Positions 43,792 to 54,897 of a stretch of 64,000 nucleotides of DNA are shown here, piece by piece. Location: assembly GCA_030998015.1 (NCBI GenBank), contig JARWMV010000235.1, positions 1,488,001-1,552,000 on the forward strand. Direction: 5' to 3'. The stretch comes from Ceratorhiza oryzae-sativae. Its lineage: Eukaryota; Basidiomycota; Agaricomycetes; Cantharellales; Ceratobasidiaceae. The notes beneath the pieces are model-generated. The model had not been told where the DNA came from. It ran no database searches and saw only the letters and a program-made list of their open reading frames with translations. Within the stretch, counting starts at the first letter, position 1. Each line of letters begins with the position of its first letter. The translations under genes were made by a program, and so were the position numbers.

Positions 43792-45590
43792 ATGGCGCAC
43801 CAGATCCACATGTCGCTGCCGACGCCCTTTTTTGAGGAGAGCGAGCAGCAATTGCTCGCCTCGTACGCCTCGTCCTGGGCGCAACCTCCCCCGCTTCAGC
43901 CCGCAGTGTGCGGCCCCCAGTTTGCGTTTCCAGGGCCAGACCACTTTGGCCTCCAGGTCCAGTCTGTGTTCCCGAGTTCATTTCCGATGCCGTCCCCGCC
44001 GGTATCTCCGTCGCTCTCCACCCTCTCCGGCTCGTCGTTCTCCACCGACGCCGTCCCAACCTCGACCGGCTTTGTCTCGCTTGCCAACATCGCCCCCCCG
44101 CGCAACGACACCGTCTTTGGCTGGAATTCGGTCGCCGTCGCCGAGCCCGAGCCGCTCATACCCGTGTCGGAAACCGGACGCAAATCCGTGGAGCACACCC
44201 TGAGGAGCCGGTCCAGCCTCAAGCGCCCGGCCTCACCGTCTCCCACTCCCTCGCTCTCGTCCTCATCCTCGACCTCGCCCGCACCGATGCAGCAACCCGA
44301 ACCGACGCCCGCCCCTGCCTCTACGACGGCGCCCAAGCGTCAACGCACCCAGATCTCGTCCAAGGACTTTGTTCCTCCGGACGTGACCGGCCTTTCCAAA
44401 CGCGAGGCGCGGCTCGTCAAAAACCGAGCGGCCGCGTTCCTCAGCCGACAGCGAAAACGCGAAGAGTTTGAGGAACTCGAAAAGTGGGTCTTATTCTCTC
44501 TATTAACATGATCCGGAGCTCATTGCTTGCCAGACACTGCCAGGAGCTCGAACGCGAAAACGCCCGTCTCCAGGCGAGCCTCGGCCAATCTCCGTCGAAA
44601 AAGCTCAAGGCGAGCGAGAGCGAGCCATCCCAAGATGCACTGGCCGAGCTCGCCCGTCTGCGCGAGGCCAACGCCCAGCTCGCAGCCCAAAACGCCCAGC
44701 TCTCGGCGCAAAACGCCCAATTGACGGCGGAAAATACCCGTCTTGCACAGCAGCAGAGCGTCGAGCCCAAAGTCGAAGACGACGACGGCTCGATGCTCCT
44801 CTCCGAGCCTCCCATGTCCAAACGGGAGAGCAAGGAAAAACCTGGCACAGGATCCGTAGCGCTCATGGTGCGTCAAAACACGAGGCGATTTAGGCTGTGG
44901 TTTTTGCTAATTCGGTTGCTGTTTCTGAAACAGGTGTTGATGATATCACTTTCACTGTTGGGCAAACCGCTCGCGTCTGGCGTCAACAACGCCCGGGGCC
45001 GATCCGCCTTGACCTCGCTCCACACTCCTTCAGCGCCGCAGCCGTCCTCGACGTTTGACTTTGTCCTGCCCCGCACCAACTCGGACTACGAGTGGTTGAC
45101 ATCACCGACCGACCTTGAGCATGATGACTTCGCCGTTCCGTCTGCATCCTCCGTCTCGTTTGCCCAACAACCGAGCACCACCCGCACCCTCACCGTCCAA
45201 GGCCTAGAGAACCTCGAGATCCCCACCGACATTCGCGACTTTAACTTTGAGATGGACGTCGATGAGCGAGATGCCCGGAACGTCGTACTGGCCGTATCCA
45301 ACCCTGGATCATCCACATCGTCTGATGCATCTTCCCTCTCGTCGCCTTCATCAACCAGCATCAGCACCCTCGACTCTGCTTGGCCCGAACCAAACGTAGA
45401 TAGCACCATGGCAATGCTCGGCGGAGACTATATGTCGTACGACTATGACTCGGACATTTTCGCCACACCTCTTCAGCCACCACAACCAAAACAACCAGCT
45501 GGGACCCGCAGGATTGCGGTCGCGGTCGTACCCGCAACCGGCACAGACGGCCAAGGACGTTGGTCCGTTGAAGTAAAAGAGAGCCTATAG
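43792..45590 (+). CDS. bZIP transcription factor (ATF/CREB-like basic region, long leucine zipper)
   Basis: Nuclear DNA-binding protein. Exon 1 starts MAHQIHMSLPTPFFEESEQQ, is Ser/Pro-rich and ends with the basic region GLSKREARLVKNRAAAFLSR then QRKREEFEELEK (NxxAAxxxR signature). The intron at 44482-44531 keeps frame into HCQELERENARLQASLG. The zipper continues as heptads (ELARLREANAQLAAQNAQL, then SAQNAQLTAENTRLAQQ), a strikingly repetitive AQN pattern. A second intron (44870-44934) joins SVALM to VLMISLSLLGKP; the result is a hydrophobic run of about 14 residues, as seen in basidiomycete ATF-like factors and reminiscent of a membrane-anchored or buried segment. The C-terminal domain has acidic stretches and WSVEVKESL at the end. 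Target genes are unknown. Confidence 0.88.
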
Positions 45591-45658
45591 CCTCATCCCA
45601 GTCTCATGCGTCTCTGAATCCTGTATGCATCTATCTCTTTCTCGTGTGCTGCTCTCTC

Positions 45659-45682
45659 GTGTGTGTGTGTTGTGTGTGTGTA
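45659..45682. repeat. GT microsatellite
   Basis: About two dozen bases of alternating GT with one TT interruption, in the 3' flank of the bZIP gene. Confidence 0.85.
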
Positions 45683-46546
45683 TGCTCCGCTGTCAGGTTG
45701 TGCTATTTATCGTCGCTCTGTTCTCTCATGTACTTATTTGGTCGGTCTCGGTCTTGTCATTTTGTAGCCCGCCCCAGGGTGGGCGCCTTGGTTTTTTTTT
45801 CTGGTCTCGTTGGGGTGGTCGGTCGTCGCATCGTGGTGTTTTTTTATCGTACATTTAGTAGTCTTGTGTTTTGATAGACAATTTTTTTTGCATTACTCTC
45901 TGCGTGACACTTGAGCGAAAGTCTGAAGCCGAGATCCGGTGGGTGCCCATTCAGTCATTTACGTCATATCGTCTCTCGACTTGGTTCTTTCATTTCGCCT
46001 TGCCTCTCAAGGCAAGCCACAAACCGCCGGGATATTCAATTTTTCTCGGGCACTTTTTTACACGCCTTTGCGTGGCGTCTATCCCACAAAAGTCACACAC
46101 AGCCTAATTCCTTAGGGGTATCCCTTGGGTCCCGATTTTTTTTCCTTTTGGTGGTGTGACCCTCATTCCAGTCGCTACTGTTTGCAGAGCCTTTGATCAG
46201 ACGTGAGCTCACTTGCCCCGCACACAGAATGATCCATGAGGCCAAGACCGAGCTCTGATCAGTGCTCGCATTCGATTGGCTGATAAGGTCCACGATGGTC
46301 ACATGTTCGAGTTCTATTTCTATTTCCGTTGTTAATTTTCACATTCACCATTCGTTGCGACCGGGTGGATTTGGATGGATGTTTTCTGTGGACAGAGTCT
46401 CTCTCTCTTGCGTTTCCACCTGATTTTCGTTGTACGAGCACATGATTAGCGATGGAACACGTTTGGTTTCCACTGAAATAGCCTGTGCAACCGGCCGCTT
46501 GAGGCATAGGAACAAAGTTATTGAGATGGCGAAAGACGCAAGGAAC

Positions 46547-46633
46547 ATGCGCCATTTCGAAGGGGTCATGCGCCAACTCAAAAGGGATCATGCGCCGGTT
46601 CGAAAGGAAAGCTGCGCCAGTTGGAAGGAAACG
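46547..46633. repeat. Imperfect 21-22 bp tandem repeat, four copies
   Basis: (A/C)TGCGCC recurs at 46547, 46568, 46590 and 46612, each followed by a diverged NNTTCGAAAGGG-like stretch. Spacing is 21, 22 and 22 bases. Confidence 0.65.
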
Positions 46634-47174
46634 TACGGTTGCGCCAAACGTTCGCGAATCAACACTCATTAACTCTTGTGTACTTCCCACTTTCCAAGGT
46701 CCACTCAAGGAACCATGCACATCTCTCGATGAGACCCCACCGCGCGGGGGAGGGAGGGAGGGGGGAAAGTGCATCTGGACCCCCCCGCCTCCCCAGCACG
46801 CTTCCTCCTGCCTCTCGAATGTGATGAGAGGCAAGTTTACCAAACCAACACCCCGGCTTACCAAAGCGGTACACCCGATGACCAAACACTGGAGCGTCAC
46901 CCGCCTCTCGCCTCGAGATTGAACCAAATTGAAAATAAAGGTCATTGGGCATTACGTCCGAGCACGTGGAATAGACTGCACCGAAGTTATCGCATATGGC
47001 TATACGTACGTCTTTGCGGTTCTTCTTCTTACTCCTGTGGGCCCCCTCCCTACGCGAGATTTCACCGGAAGAGAGGCTGGTTCGTGGTGTGCGCGAGTTC
47101 AAGACCATGCCAAGTGTCGCGAGGGCCAAGGCACTCAAATGAGGCAAGTCGTAGCGTCGACCGTCGGGTGGCTG

Positions 47175-47189
47175 CCCCCCCCCCCCCCC
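47175..47189. repeat. 15-base poly-C run
   Basis: An uninterrupted run of C, unusual in this window. Its true length is hard to sequence. Confidence 0.85.
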
Positions 47190-47698
47190 TCCCGGTCATG
47201 TGAAGCGGGTGGATGTCATTTTAGCCTATGGTGTGAAGGCAATTATTGGACTTGTGATCCAGGCGGAATACGCGCACCTTGGTCTTCTCGCACGCGAGAG
47301 AATACGCAGATCTCCACACATCCGGGTTCACGATCCTGAGCCTTCTTCTCAACCCAAGTTTTTTTTTCAGGATCGAGTTACGGGAAATGCCGCCGGAGTA
47401 TCCTCATCAACCGGGGCTTGCGAACAAACTTTGTGTGGGGTAAACAGGAACGTAAGCGTAGATCGTGAGGACCCATGGGGTATACTCGCTGCTCTCGGTT
47501 CGACGCCAGATTAAGCGTTCCAGTCCTTGCGGAGAAAATGTGTTCTATGCGAGGAGTAAATACGGAGGCAGCACAGTGGAATGATTATACTCTACGGGGA
47601 TACAATCTAGGCCGTCTACAATCATTCGAAAGCAATAGGAAAAAGGTTACGGCGCACCCAAAAACATTCGAGATCGAACCGACAACGGTATGCCCATT

Positions 47699-49022
47699 TC
47701 AGGGCGTCCAGTTACCACTCCACAATCCCCTGATGATCGAATACCCCACAACCTTCTCCCTCTGATCCCATAGGCCACGACGGACCCACACATCCGCCCA
47801 CCACCGACCGGAGCACAACAACCATGCCCAGGCCCATGCACGAGTGATCCATACGTTGCCGCCGGCAAGAGGCTCGACAACCGTCCGTTCGATAAATAGA
47901 GCAACGGGCTGAGAGAGGAAGAAAAACATGGTCGAGCGGTCAAAGAAGGAAGGATGGTAGTGCGTATCGGAGGTCGGGAGTCGATACATGAGTAACAAGT
48001 GAAGTGTCGTAGAAAGTGCGAAGATGATGGCGGCCCGAAGGGGTTTTCGCAGTTTCCCGGGCAGTGGCGTATGCAAATTGTCAAGTCCGTGCATTATCCC
48101 CAACGAGATCCGGTCGAACACACGCCGAAAAAGGGAATGCCACCGTCTATCCGACAAAACAGCGAATCAAATATGACATTGAGGAATAATACTCCGAGAC
48201 AAATAAATGAGCTCACCGAGTCCAGAAATCTGCCAGAGATACGGCACTAAACGGAGCATCGAACATGGGGGGCCAAGCCTCGACTGGTGCCCCACACCCC
48301 ACGGACAGGATAGCCACAAGGGTGGCTGGGAGGGAAATGCTAAGCGCCGTGCCCGCACAGACCGAAAACGCAAATGCGAGTTGTTGAGGAATAGACAGCC
48401 CACCATCCGTGATAGGATGCGGGAGAGACGTATCCCAAATGCGTGATTTGTTGAGTGAGTCGAGCGCGTCATAGAATATATATTGTTTCAACAATGACCA
48501 GGTCGCGTTTCGGAGAAATACACTTCTCGGCGTCTCGGGGTTCGGCATCCGACGCCTCGTGCTGGGCGTGATCCAGTCCCAGGTTGTGTTTTTGAAGATA
48601 CTTGTGCCCCGGAGAGAGAATAGATAGTCGACGGCATAGCCAATTCGAGCCAGAAACGTCGTTGGCAGAGGCTGAACTTTTCCGTCCACCACCCAACGCG
48701 GCGGAGAATGAACACCGACGATCAAATCCACAAAACACGTATCAATTACGCGCATGATCCCGTACATTCCCACTACGGCCAGCCCCGTCTCAACACTCCT
48801 CCTGGGCACAACATAAGGGTAGAAGGCATAGTAGCAGAAGGCATATCCTGCAGGAGCACAGAGCAGAATGCGAACAAGTCCAACAGTGCGAGGGTGTGTG
48901 GTAATAGTGAGTGTGTAGAGCGCTGCAATGAGAAAATGGATTCCAATCGTGAGGACTTTATTCGCTTCGGGTGGCACGAGAAGCCCAGGTATAAAGTCGG
49001 ATAAGTGAAGGTCAATTGCCAT
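47699..49022 (-). CDS. Wax-synthase-like multi-pass membrane acyltransferase
   Basis: Predicted ER-membrane protein of the fungal wax synthase-like (MBOAT-related) family. Start MAIDLHLSDFIPGLLVPPEA at 49022, with an alternative in-frame Met at 49070. Hydrophobic spans include VLTIGIHFLIAALYTLTI, ILLCAPAGYAFCYYAFYPYV and LAFAFSVCAGTALSIS. An intron at about 48154-48220 joins LADFWTR to RWHSLFRRVF, giving the family motif FWxRRWHxxFRR; the proposed catalytic His lies downstream, plausibly in IFALSTTLHLLLMYRL. The C terminus reads WADVWVRRGLWDQREKVVGY then GLWSGNWTP. Family members esterify fatty alcohols, sterols or trichothecenes, so the acyl acceptor cannot be told from sequence. About 420 residues; intact. 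Confidence 0.8.
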
Positions 49023-49495
49023 GCTGGCAAGCCGAGCGACGTGGTGGACAAATACAGCCTGTAAATGCAAGTCGCGGTCACGTGTGTGGCACCTTGGGGC
49101 TGTGTTCGAGATCGGGCATCCATGGCCAGCTCAGGAGTCATCGTAGGAGAGTTTGAGCGCGATGGCCGAGAAGAAACTTGACCCCGAATATGGAAGCGTC
49201 AATTGAGTTCTTTTGGGATATTTTCTTGATCGAGGTTCGGGAAGTTCACTCTACCCAGTCTGTCTGTCGCGTATGTAGCATTACCCCCAAATCAAAACCA
49301 ACGATACTCATATATGCGCGCTGCTGCTTACAAGTCGATAAGACGACGCGTGTTATCTTTTGATATCAATTCAGCTCAGTTCATTATTAAATTCTTCGAA
49401 AACCTAGCACAATGGCTTTTGGTCACCTCCGTGTGTTCATCTGATATGCCGTTCACCGTACAGCGGAGCACAATTTTGCACGGATATGCAATATT
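49023..49495. other. Intergenic stretch between wax-synthase-like and dehydrogenase genes
   Basis: About 470 bases; both neighbours are leftward. It should hold the promoter of the wax-synthase-like gene and the 3' flank of the dehydrogenase gene. No gene seen. Confidence 0.4.
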
Positions 49496-50682
49496 CTACT
49501 GAGGCTTCCTGTAGCTCAGGGTTGCGCTAGCCTGGTTCACCGGTAAGACGTAAACTTGAGCCAGGTTGACATGCGGCGGGCGGGCCGCGGCCCAGACGAT
49601 CTCTTCGGCTATATCTTCCGCGACCACTACCGATATCGCAATTATTGAAATTACGAAACAAGAATCGATTCGCCAGACTCACGAGGCTGCAAGCCGGTGT
49701 ACACCTTGTCAGCAGCGGATTTGTCACCGCGGTAGCGAGTTACAGAAAAATCAGTCTCGACCATGCCTCTGAGTTTCAAAACGGAAATGTTGAGTAAAAA
49801 GAACTCATAGATGCCTTTAGTTTGAAACTTACGGCTGGATTTCAGTCACCCGGATAGGAGTATCGACCAATTCTCGCATCAAAGAGCCGGTGAATGCGCT
49901 AACGGCATGTTTGGTCGCGCAGCTGTTCAGCAAATTAGGAGGCGCCCTCGATGCCACCCCAACAGACGCACTAGATTGATCCTCCAACATAAGGCTCTCG
50001 GCCAGCGACCGATCCAATATTAATGAAATGTCCAGTCTGACGCTTCTTGAAGTCTAGGGGATCATCAGTGGGATAATATTTGCGAAATTGAGTACACATA
50101 CCACCGATTAGTGCTTGGGTCACCGAAATCAGACCGAAGACATTTGTAGCAAACATCGATTCGATGTCAGCATTCGAAATCTCGCCAACTCGTTCGACGC
50201 CCAATACGAATCCAGCATTGTTGACTAATGGAGGGTTAGATCTGGGAGATGCACAACTCGAATGTATTTGACACACCAAGGACGTCAACGTCGCGCAGAT
50301 CTTGCGGGACATCCTTCCACAAGTTTGCGACCGCATTTTTGTCGCTTACATCAAGCTTGATCGCCGCAAACTTTCCTCCTGCTTGAAGACCCGACTCTTT
50401 ATGAGCTGCTTCACAGGCCGCCTTGACTTTCTCGAGAACCTCGGTTCGTCGTGCCGCCAAGATGACATTGGAGCCAGCCTGAAAATAATTGGTATACTTA
50501 TGTTACGATATTATGTTGTGTTTGGTTACCTTGGCGAACAATAGAGCTGTCGCCTGCAGGCTCATCTCAGGTATTTTGCACTATCCCAAATAAATCCTCA
50601 TCCTCACCTCACCAATTCCACCCGATGCACCAGTGATCAAAACTGTTTTGTTCTGGAGACGGGAGGCATTGAATACAGACAT
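49496..50682 (-). CDS. NAD(P)-dependent short-chain dehydrogenase (YdfG-like classical SDR)
   Basis: Residues ~14-24 read [11 protein letters not shown], the TGxxxGIG cofactor loop. [14 protein letters not shown] follows, with the Arg pair favouring NADP(H). [18 protein letters not shown] (NNAG) and [16 protein letters not shown] (catalytic Ser) come next. An intron at about 49922-49973 splits the active-site codon: TA plus C gives [11 protein letters not shown] (YxxxK). Next are [19 protein letters not shown], an intron, and [20 protein letters not shown] then [15 protein letters not shown], stop 49496-49498. This matches fungal relatives of E. coli YdfG/yeast YMR226C, which oxidise L-allo-threonine, serine or 3-hydroxy acids. 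The start at 50682 fits the family. An upstream in-frame Met (50766) adds an Arg-rich leader that could target mitochondria. Confidence 0.9.
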
Positions 50683-51481
50683 ATTACGTTTTCGTGGAAA
50701 GGGTTGGGCTCGGGGCGCGGCGCGAAGACGGATGATTGGAATCAAACGCATAACTCGCCGTGTCACGTGGAGGGTGGAGAGCCAATTTCAAACATGCCAT
50801 CACCCCCCCCCTCTCAGCAGGCGCGTAGCTTCCCGTAAGACTGCACGGAACATAATGGTAGGAAATTTGGTGAAATTCAACAAATTATCTTCTTTTTAAC
50901 TTTGTTTTTCTAAAGTTTTCCCATTGGGCCAGATCGATGAGTACCTACATCGCGCCCTTTGAGTGTGATATCTGGCTCTGGTCGGCGAAAAGGCGATTTC
51001 CTTGGTTAGTCCGAGCTGCCTATTTGTTCTAATTAGCACATCTCTTGTAACCCCTGCGCTGCCGTGTACGACGGAGCCCTATTCAGACTCAGGGTGACCA
51101 TATGGGCCTACCCGGAGCATACTTAAGGAAGTCTAATTTTCGTCAAGATCTTATCGTTGGCTAGCATGATACCGGGCATTCTCAACGGCGACATTCTGAT
51201 CGGGTGGACCGTTCAATTCAACGCATACATTCACAAGTTAAACATGGTGATAAACAGAATAATCGAACTATTGTTTCCAATGGGTGCGTGTTCCCTTGTG
51301 GTAGCTTCCGGATCGAGTGGTAAGTGCGTCACACCAGATCATGCACGCCATAACCACCGGAGAATTAGTTCCAGGAAGCCAGCCGGTCTCTATTTGGCCT
51401 TCGAGCTCTGCAAAGTATGAAATCAATTAATCGATAAGATGAGCCACGTTTTACCGATTTCTTGCCTTGTTTGTCTACCAA
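50683..51481. other. Intergenic stretch
   Basis: About 800 bases. It includes the dehydrogenase promoter (with the Arg-rich upstream leader frame 50685-50766) and a T-rich stretch. An 87-codon plus-strand frame (51157-51420) has no support. Confidence 0.35.
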
Positions 51482-51912
51482 TCAACGATGTTGTCTTCCC
51501 CTCAGTCCTCTCAAGCCATCCTTTCCCAGAGGGAATAAATTGAGACTTGCATAGATCCCCTGAATAAAACAAGCCCAAGACACCATCTTTCCAACGACGT
51601 CCTGAAACTTCTCAAAAAGCTCCTGAGGGGGGTTTTGGTTGGCTCTTTGTTGAATTCATATGGAGTGCCATCAGCAAGCCAACGTTCAGGGTAGTAAGGG
51701 GCTTGGTAGCTTGGACTCGAGATGTTGCCTTGAGCAACCATCACTTGACCTTCATCGAGAGTGCAATGGGCGTGAACAAGGCAGACACCAAACTGATGCT
51801 GGTAAGCAGCGAGTAGAGGTGCCAGCTTATCCAAGACGGCAGAACGATCCTTAAAAGTGGAGTCTGCCTCGCCGAGAGTGGGGAGCGAGTTATAAAGAGT
51901 TGCGACGGACAT
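51482..51912 (-). CDS. Small conserved fungal protein of unknown function (apparent 1-nt deletion)
   Basis: Starts MSVATLYNSLPTLGEADSTF at 51912; an in-frame upstream Met at 52044 would add 44 residues. It continues RSAVLDKLAPLLAAYQHQFG then VCLVHAHCTLDEGQVMVAQG and PYYPERWLADGTPYEFNKEP. The pattern of 'FGVCLVH-HC-L--GE-MVA-GN' followed by 'YYPE-WL--G-PYEF' is one I know from uncharacterised ascomycete and basidiomycete proteins. The frame then breaks in a run of six G (51627-51632, plus strand). Restoring one base continues PQELFEKFQDVVGKMVSWAC and SLNLFPLGKDGLRGLRGRQH, stop 51482-51484. No signal peptide or membrane span. No biochemical role known to me. Confidence 0.7.
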
Positions 51913-53613
51913 GTTCGGAAAGGTGGGTGATAGATCGAATCTTGGGCTCTCATGAGGCGCTAAGCCGTCCTTATATGCCACTCTCTCTGGTCCTCGTGGC
52001 AATGTTCTTGACTTTCGGACTTTGACCCCTCCCCCTTCGGCCACGGCTGCCTACATTACATCTGGTTGCCATTATTTGTCAGGCTAGCTAACCTATTTCG
52101 AGAATCGTATTCACTTCCCCTTTCACAAACAGAATGCGTTGGCTTCTTGGATCCCTCCATGATGGGCGCTTGTGCTGTGGGGTGTGGGGGTGAGAGCTTT
52201 GGTCTGTGGGCTATGCGTGGATACGATGGTGGCATCGGAATGGGCTGATAGGGTATCACAATCGCCAAAACAATTTACGAAGCCACCTTCCAGAACAGAC
52301 AATGCCGCCCAGTTCCGCCAAAGCACATTCGCGGCTCGACGCAGGCTTGATTCCCCATTATTTATGATTGTTCACCCACTTTTCACCCTCGTAATCGCCA
52401 GTGTAATTGAACGTGATAAAGTTAGGATGCATTATAAAATTACAACGCTACCAAATTGGACTGAACAAGCGCATCGGTTTGCCAGTGCTCGACAGATTGG
52501 ATGGCAAGGGCAGATGGTCAATCAGCATTGATAATTAGCAAAAGAGGGCTAACCAGAGATTGCTTTTGTTTTATGGAATCAAAAGTTCTAAATCTGACCT
52601 TTTCCCAACATATGAATATTCTAGTTTCCTGCTCTGTAATTCCAATAGAAATGGCCGAGATGCACCTGAGATTGCGCGCATATAGTCACGTGATCCCATG
52701 TAATACCTCGAAGCTCCGCAAGTGTGACTGGGGATTAGTCCTTTCAAATAGCACGGTTTGACGTTACAAAGGATAGTTTGGAGCAAAGAGTAAATTTCAA
52801 TCCTTAATTTTACAAAATGTCGATCAACTCTGGCCAATGCTCTCTATCGTGAGTCGCCGACACTGGTTGACTATTTCGCCTTGCCTTGGGACGGGCGTTC
52901 ACAGGACCGATGTGCTGGAAGACGCACACCATTCGTTCTTCTTGTCCTGATAAGTTATTTGAGTCCTCCTTGCCAGCGGTTGGTTTTCTTGGCGCGATCA
53001 GTTTATTTATGCATGTTATACTCATACTCAAGGTGATCCCGTCCATATCTTTTAAACGGTTGGAACCCGTCGGTTAGTTGAATGCAGCGAATGGGCCTGA
53101 ATTAGTGCAACGAGTTAGCTTGGGGTTAAAAATAGGCTTACTACGAAGTTCTGGGAGCACATCGAGCTGTCTTCCGCTAAAGGGGTTTGGTTTGGAGGTC
53201 ATAGCGATGGGTCACAGCAAGGGCAAAGAGCAGCAAGTTCAAACACGGGGGCGGATTAGGGAGTAGTAGGAAATTCCATTGTTGAATCATATCACCTGCC
53301 CTACTCTTCACACCAAGCCTGAGCAAGTCTACTGGAAAATAGGCGGCCGATGCCGGGTGGCGTCATTCACAGTCCATTTTTGCATGTGGCCCGGCGTTAC
53401 TGATGGTATGGGGGGTTGGCCAGCACCCTCGTTACCACACCCTCCGTCCCCCCCTGAAGCCCTTCCACATCTATTCCAACCAATAAAGCTCCGTGGCCGA
53501 CCTACCCTTCTGTTCTCTACCATTACCCCCGCCCCCTCAAGCTTCATATCTATGGCATCAATTTCACCTCAATCCTGTACCCTACACAGCCCAACTACTG
53601 GTAAGAGAAAATT
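51913..53613. other. 1.7 kb without a supported gene
   Basis: Contains scattered frames of 60-120 codons on both strands, none with recognisable motifs or splice-consistent neighbours. The right end (about 53400-53610) is pyrimidine-rich and probably the leader or an unrecognised first exon of the kinase-like gene that follows. Confidence 0.35.
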
Positions 53614-54609
53614 ATGTTACCTATCGCGAGCTTGTTGCCATGCTCAGTTGCAGTTGCTCTAGTGGCCGACAAGGATGAGCTATTCTATCAACAAACCTGG
53701 GGCGTTCGGGATATACCAATCTTAGCACGCGACAAGTATCGTTTCTGGACGGGCCACCGTCGATGGCACACGCGTTCCGCCGAGTTCTGGTATGAAGACG
53801 CAGGCAGCGAATACTACGTTCACATCTTCAACCGTGCCGGCGCCCTTAGCCATGAAATTCTGGCCGGCAAGAGAGACCTTCCAAGATATGGAGCCCATCT
53901 TCGTATCGAAGGGGACAAGATTGAAGTGGTCGAACAACCTCCTCATCGTCCAGACCATGGCACTAGACCTGATGAAGAAAACGATTTCGAGGACTGCAGC
54001 CAAGAGCTCGCTAGCCTACCAGTTATTGATGTACAGGAATCTCTTCACTTTACCAAGCACCCATCTTACAAAGAGGAGATCCGTAATCTACTCAAGTTTC
54101 GGGGCTCTTCGCGAATCGTTCAACTTCTCGGGCGCTCAGCAGACAATAAGCTCGTATTTCCGAAGTACGCAAGTGATCTTTTTGTTGCGGCTATGCTACT
54201 TCCTATAGCCGGAAGGCGTGCAACCATTAAACGATGGATGCTGGAGCTCATTGATGCGGTCATGGAGCTTCACTCCGTTGGGCTGGTCCACCGCGACCTG
54301 GTGTTACGAAACGTGCTTTTAGCTGATCCGGTAGTATTATGTGACCTCCAATGTCGGTACTCGTCTTGCCTCTGCCCAGAGATCAAGGATTGGGACACAG
54401 CTCAGTACTCACCCGCCAGTGATGTCTACGCTTTAGGATACTGCCTCAGGGAGATGTGTTATGCAAATACCCCGGAAACGCGGTTCCCAGATTATCCAGT
54501 CCCCCATCCCTTCGACAAAGTATTCGAGGCATGTGTAAAGGATAAAGCCGAGAACCGCCCGACCATGGAGCAGCTCAAGCAGATGGTTGAGAATGTGATA
54601 GTAGATTGA
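53614..54609 (+). CDS. Divergent protein-kinase-like protein
   Basis: A single exon of 331 codons. The C-terminal half is kinase-like: RWMLELIDAVMELHSVGLVHRDLVLRN has an intact HRD and the following Asn (residue ~226 onward). The activation segment starts VVLCDLQCRYSSCLCPEIKD, so DFG is replaced by DLQ, and ASDVYALGYCLREM corresponds to the SDVWSxG block; ENRPTMEQLKQMV is the final conserved Arg helix. No Gly loop or VAIK lysine is visible, and the N-terminal ~120 residues (DELFYQQTWGVRDIPILARD, FWTGHRRWHTR) are of unknown fold. The first residues (MLPIASLLPCSVAVALVA) look like a signal peptide, but the same stretch may be internal if an upstream exon exists. Probably catalytically impaired. 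The gene ends 68 bases from a transposon. Confidence 0.6.
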   Translation: MLPIASLLPCSVAVALVADKDELFYQQTWGVRDIPILARDKYRFWTGHRRWHTRSAEFWYEDAGSEYYVHIFNRAGALSHEILAGKRDLPRYGAHLRIEGDKIEVVEQPPHRPDHGTRPDEENDFEDCSQELASLPVIDVQESLHFTKHPSYKEEIRNLLKFRGSSRIVQLLGRSADNKLVFPKYASDLFVAAMLLPIAGRRATIKRWMLELIDAVMELHSVGLVHRDLVLRNVLLADPVVLCDLQCRYSSCLCPEIKDWDTAQYSPASDVYALGYCLREMCYANTPETRFPDYPVPHPFDKVFEACVKDKAENRPTMEQLKQMVENVIVD

Positions 54610-54677
54610 ATGAACTGGATGGGACAAGCTCGTATTGGCTGCGCAGAATCAAATATCATATCATTCTGTGGAATTTA

Positions 54678-54897
54678 CACTGCCATCCAAAATGATTGAC
54701 CCACGTGACGAAAAAGTGACATTTCGCTGCTGCGTCTCTAACGATTGCGATTCGTGTACATACATTAGTGCGAATGCGATCTATACTACTGCAGAGTACA
54801 AGCGCAAAAATAAATAGAAAAATTGATAAGCAGAGTGTGGAGAAATAAAAGAAGTAAGTCCGGCACTGGGTCAATCATTTTGGATCATGTAAGCAAA
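54678..54897 (+). repeat. Left 220-bp terminal inverted repeat of the Tc1/mariner element
   Basis: Matches the reverse complement of 56807-57026 with only a few differences (for example CACGTGACG versus CACATGATG). The arm itself begins with ATCCAAAATGATTGACCC and ends with the inverted motif GGGTCAATCATTTTGGAT. Confidence 0.88.

Larger units (their letters stand above)
45591..47698. other. 2.1 kb intergenic region with simple repeats
   Basis: Begins with a T/G-rich 3' UTR-like stretch of the bZIP gene, followed by a GT microsatellite, a 21-22 bp tandem repeat and a 15-C homopolymer (all listed separately). Open frames of 100-230 codons exist (for example 46259-46945 minus, 47200-47514 plus) but overlap one another and the simple repeats, and show no domain. 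Confidence 0.4.

Noticed and set aside
46259..46945. 228-codon minus-strand frame
   Set aside because: Spans the 21-22 bp tandem repeat and G/C runs, with no domain; chance frame in simple-repeat DNA.
54635..54817. Small frame, and its mirror at 56887-57099, that look like a conserved peptide present twice
   Set aside because: Both lie in the 220-bp inverted repeats of the Tc1 element; the similarity is DNA repeat, not gene duplication.
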